Source: Burkholderiales bacterium (lineage in GTDB: Bacteria; Pseudomonadota; Gammaproteobacteria; Burkholderiales; Burkholderiaceae_C). Taken from it: a DNA stretch of 64,000 nucleotides. Below the pieces are notes generated by a model. The model was not told where the DNA came from. It saw only the letters and a program-made list of their open reading frames with translations, and searched no databases. Numbering within the stretch: position 1 is the first letter of the stretch; each line of letters begins with the position of its first letter. The stretch lies in contig JACPYV010000196.1 in NCBI GenBank assembly GCA_016195825.1, positions 29,019 to 93,018 on the forward strand, in the 5' to 3' direction. This document shows positions 61,740-64,000 of the stretch, one piece after another. Made by a program: the position numbers and the translations under genes.

Positions 61740-63923
61740 ATGTCCACCCCCAGCCGCACCCCACTTCACCGCCTGCAGGTCGACACCGACCTGGCCCGCT
61801 TCATCGACACCGAGGTGCTGCCCGGCACGGGCGTCGCGGCCGATGCGTTCTGGGCCGGCTTCAGCCAGCTGGCCCACGAGCTGGCGCCGCTGAACCGCGC
61901 GCTGCTGGCCGAACGTGACCGCCTGCAGTCCGAGCTGGACGCCTGGCACGAGGCCCATCCTGGCCCCATCGCCGACATGCCGGCCTACCGCAGCTTCCTG
62001 CAGCGCATCGGCTACCTCGTCGAGCCGCCCGCCCAGGTGCAGGCGACCACGGCCAACGTCGATGCCGAGCTGGCCCTGCAGGCCGGCCCGCAACTGGTCG
62101 TGCCCATCCTGAACGCCCGCTACGCGCTGAATGCCGCCAATGCGCGCTGGGGCTCGCTGTACGACGCGCTGTACGGCACGGACGCGATCTCCGAAGCCGA
62201 CGGCGCGACCCGTGAAGGCGCCTACAACCCCGTTCGCGGCGCCAAGGTCATCGCCTTCGCCCGCCAGGTGCTGGACCAGGCGGCGCCGCTGGCTGCCGGC
62301 TCGCATGCGGATTCGACCGGCTACCGCGTGGACGGCGGTCAACTGGTTGTGACGCTGGCCTCCGGCGCGACGACCGGCCTGCAAGATCCCGCCGCCTTCG
62401 CCGGCTACCAGGGCGATGCCGCCGCGCCCAGCAGCGTGCTGCTGGTCCACCACGGCCTGCACCTGGACATCCGCATCGACCGCACGACGCCCATCGGCAA
62501 GACTGACGCGGCCGGCGTGGCCGACGTGGTCGTCGAATCGGCGCTGTCCACCATCCTGGACCTGGAAGACTCGGTCGCCGCCGTCGATGCCGAGGACAAG
62601 CTGCTGGCCTACCGCAACTGGCTGGGCATCCAGCAGGGCACGCTGACCGAGGAGGTCGCCAAGGGCGGCAAGACCTTCACGCGCCGCCTCAACGCCGACC
62701 GCGTCTACACGGCGCCCAGTGGCAGTGGCACGGTCACGCTGCATGGCCGCTCGCTGATGTTCGTCCGCAATGTCGGCCACCTGATGACCAACCCGGCCAT
62801 CCTGCTGGACGATGGCCACGAAATCCCCGAGGGCATCATGGACGCCGTCATCACGGTGACCATCGCGCTGCACGACCTGAAGCGGCGTGGCAACAGCCGC
62901 ACCGGCTCCGTCTACATCGTCAAACCCAAGATGCACGGCCCGGCCGAAGTGGCTTTTGCCGCCGAGCTGTTCACCCGCGTGGAGCAACTGCTGGGCCTGC
63001 CGGACAGCACGGTCAAGCTGGGCATCATGGACGAGGAGCGCCGCACCTCCGTCAACCTGAAGGCCTGCATCGCCGCCGCGGCCAGCCGCGTGGCCTTCAT
63101 CAATACCGGCTTCCTGGACCGTACCGGCGACGAGATGCACACCGCCATGCGCGCCGGCCCCATGCTGCGCAAGGGCGACATGAAGACGTCCAGCTGGATC
63201 ACCGCCTACGAACGCAGCAACGTGCTGACCGGCCTGGCCTGCGGCCTGCGCGGCCGCGCGCAGATCGGCAAGGGCATGTGGGCCATGCCCGACCTGATGG
63301 CGGCCATGCTCGAGCAGAAGATAGGCCACCCCAAGGCCGGCGCCAACACCGCCTGGGTGCCCTCGCCCACCGCGGCGACCCTGCATGCGCTGCACTACCA
63401 CCAGGTCAGCGTCAGCGCCGTGCAGCAGACGCTGGAGAAGGTGGACTTCGCCGCCGAACGCGAGGGCATCCTGAATGCGCTGCTGACCATCCCCGTCGCG
63501 CCCGAGGCCAACTGGACGCCGGAGCAACGCCAGCAGGAGCTGGACAACAACGTGCAGGGCATCCTGGGCTACGTCGTGCGCTGGGTGGACCAGGGCGTGG
63601 GCTGCTCCAAGGTGCCCGACATCAACGGCGTGGGCCTGATGGAAGACCGCGCGACGCTGCGCATCAGCAGCCAGCACATCGCCAACTGGCTGCGCCACGG
63701 CATCGTCAGCCCCGAGCAGGTGCGCGGGACCTTTGCACGCATGGCCCAGGTCGTGGACGGCCAGAACGCCGGTGACACCGCCTACAAATCCCTGGCTGAC
63801 AACCCCCAAGGTGCCGCCATGCAGGCCGCGCTGGACCTGGTCTTCAAGGGCGAGGCACAGCCCAGCGGCTACACCGAGCCGCTGCTGCACGCCTGGCGGT
63901 TGAAGGTAAAAGCGGCCGGCTGA
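61740..63923 (+). CDS. glcB: Malate synthase G
   Basis: A 727-residue malate synthase of the monomeric G type, which condenses glyoxylate and acetyl-CoA in the glyoxylate/glycolate pathway. Motifs: [110 protein letters not shown]. Arg and Asp catalytic residues are in these blocks. ATG 61740 has GGAGG eight bases upstream; the in-frame ATG at 61725 overlaps that site, so it is not used. A long antisense open frame across this gene is a shadow. Confidence 0.96.
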   Translation: MSTPSRTPLHRLQVDTDLARFIDTEVLPGTGVAADAFWAGFSQLAHELAPLNRALLAERDRLQSELDAWHEAHPGPIADMPAYRSFLQRIGYLVEPPAQVQATTANVDAELALQAGPQLVVPILNARYALNAANARWGSLYDALYGTDAISEADGATREGAYNPVRGAKVIAFARQVLDQAAPLAAGSHADSTGYRVDGGQLVVTLASGATTGLQDPAAFAGYQGDAAAPSSVLLVHHGLHLDIRIDRTTPIGKTDAAGVADVVVESALSTILDLEDSVAAVDAEDKLLAYRNWLGIQQGTLTEEVAKGGKTFTRRLNADRVYTAPSGSGTVTLHGRSLMFVRNVGHLMTNPAILLDDGHEIPEGIMDAVITVTIALHDLKRRGNSRTGSVYIVKPKMHGPAEVAFAAELFTRVEQLLGLPDSTVKLGIMDEERRTSVNLKACIAAAASRVAFINTGFLDRTGDEMHTAMRAGPMLRKGDMKTSSWITAYERSNVLTGLACGLRGRAQIGKGMWAMPDLMAAMLEQKIGHPKAGANTAWVPSPTAATLHALHYHQVSVSAVQQTLEKVDFAAEREGILNALLTIPVAPEANWTPEQRQQELDNNVQGILGYVVRWVDQGVGCSKVPDINGVGLMEDRATLRISSQHIANWLRHGIVSPEQVRGTFARMAQVVDGQNAGDTAYKSLADNPQGAAMQAALDLVFKGEAQPSGYTEPLLHAWRLKVKAAG

Positions 63924-64000
63924 CCGCCAAACCGCCTGGATATCGGCAAGACGGGGCCCTGGCACCACGACGGGGCAGCGAGGCGCCGCACAGCGAATGA

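Noticed and set aside
61740-63968. Very long open frame on the minus strand covering glcB and running into the LysR gene.
   Set aside because: It is the antisense shadow of a high-GC gene with a strong codon bias; the product is low-complexity (His, Arg, Gly, Ala rich) and only its last 302 residues (LysR) match a family.

Overview
The window is about 64 kb of dense, high-GC DNA with no rRNA, tRNA, CRISPR array, insertion sequence or prophage that I can see. Gene content suggests a free-living betaproteobacterium of the order Burkholderiales, close to the Roseateles/Mitsuaria/Rubrivivax type. The clues are a three-gene pnt transhydrogenase, a PEP-CTERM protein, a TIGR03790 lipoprotein, many diguanylate cyclase/phosphodiesterase genes, and 'GACAAT/CACAAT' -10 boxes close to start codons. 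This placement is inference; no marker gene was compared.

Layout. 1-2052 (minus): the start of pntB and the two alpha-subunit genes of proton-translocating transhydrogenase. 2138-6998 (plus): NudJ-like Nudix hydrolase, a 2OG-Fe(II) oxygenase, a small exported protein, mnmA, and a DesK/NarX-like kinase-regulator pair coupled to mnmA. 6970-11939: an exported CAP protein, a small lipoprotein, and a large secreted subtilase preceded by a PEP-CTERM protein. 12192-21057 (minus): a ten-gene, almost gapless type II secretion-like operon (G-F-E-L-M-C-D and three more pseudopilins), with a TIGR03790 lipoprotein upstream. 22588-23028: the only gene-free stretch over 300 bp, holding a strong terminator that belongs to no visible gene. 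23029-35696: TSUP transporter, HDOD protein, two diguanylate cyclases, an orphan binding protein, an RluA-type pseudouridine synthase, a MurA paralogue, TrhO, phosphatidylserine decarboxylase and a PAS-GGDEF-EAL protein.

35754-52150 is the most coherent block: a glycan (probably beta-glucoside) utilisation locus. Reading leftward on the minus strand from a promoter/operator near 49050 it has a TonB-dependent receptor, GH1 beta-glucosidase, sugar-binding protein, two permeases, ABC ATPase, a flavin-dependent tryptophan-type halogenase, a GH30 glycosidase and a sialate O-acetylesterase-like enzyme. A GH3 glycosidase and a LacI-family regulator diverge on the plus strand. A perfect 14-bp palindrome sits just after the receptor promoter and is the likely LacI operator. 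The halogenase is joined by start/stop overlaps to both neighbours, so it is made together with the transporter and glycosidases.

52198-63923: trpS with an extra C-terminal domain, an ECF sigma factor coupled to a Ser/Thr kinase, a long-chain acyl-CoA synthetase, a PQQ-type beta-propeller dehydrogenase, and a divergent LysR regulator/malate synthase G pair.

The best leads for something undescribed are the halogenase embedded in the sugar-import operon, the compact secretion operon whose secretin has a cohesin-like tail, the orphan terminator at 22815-22851, and the near-duplicate 23-bp elements around the end of the GH1 gene.
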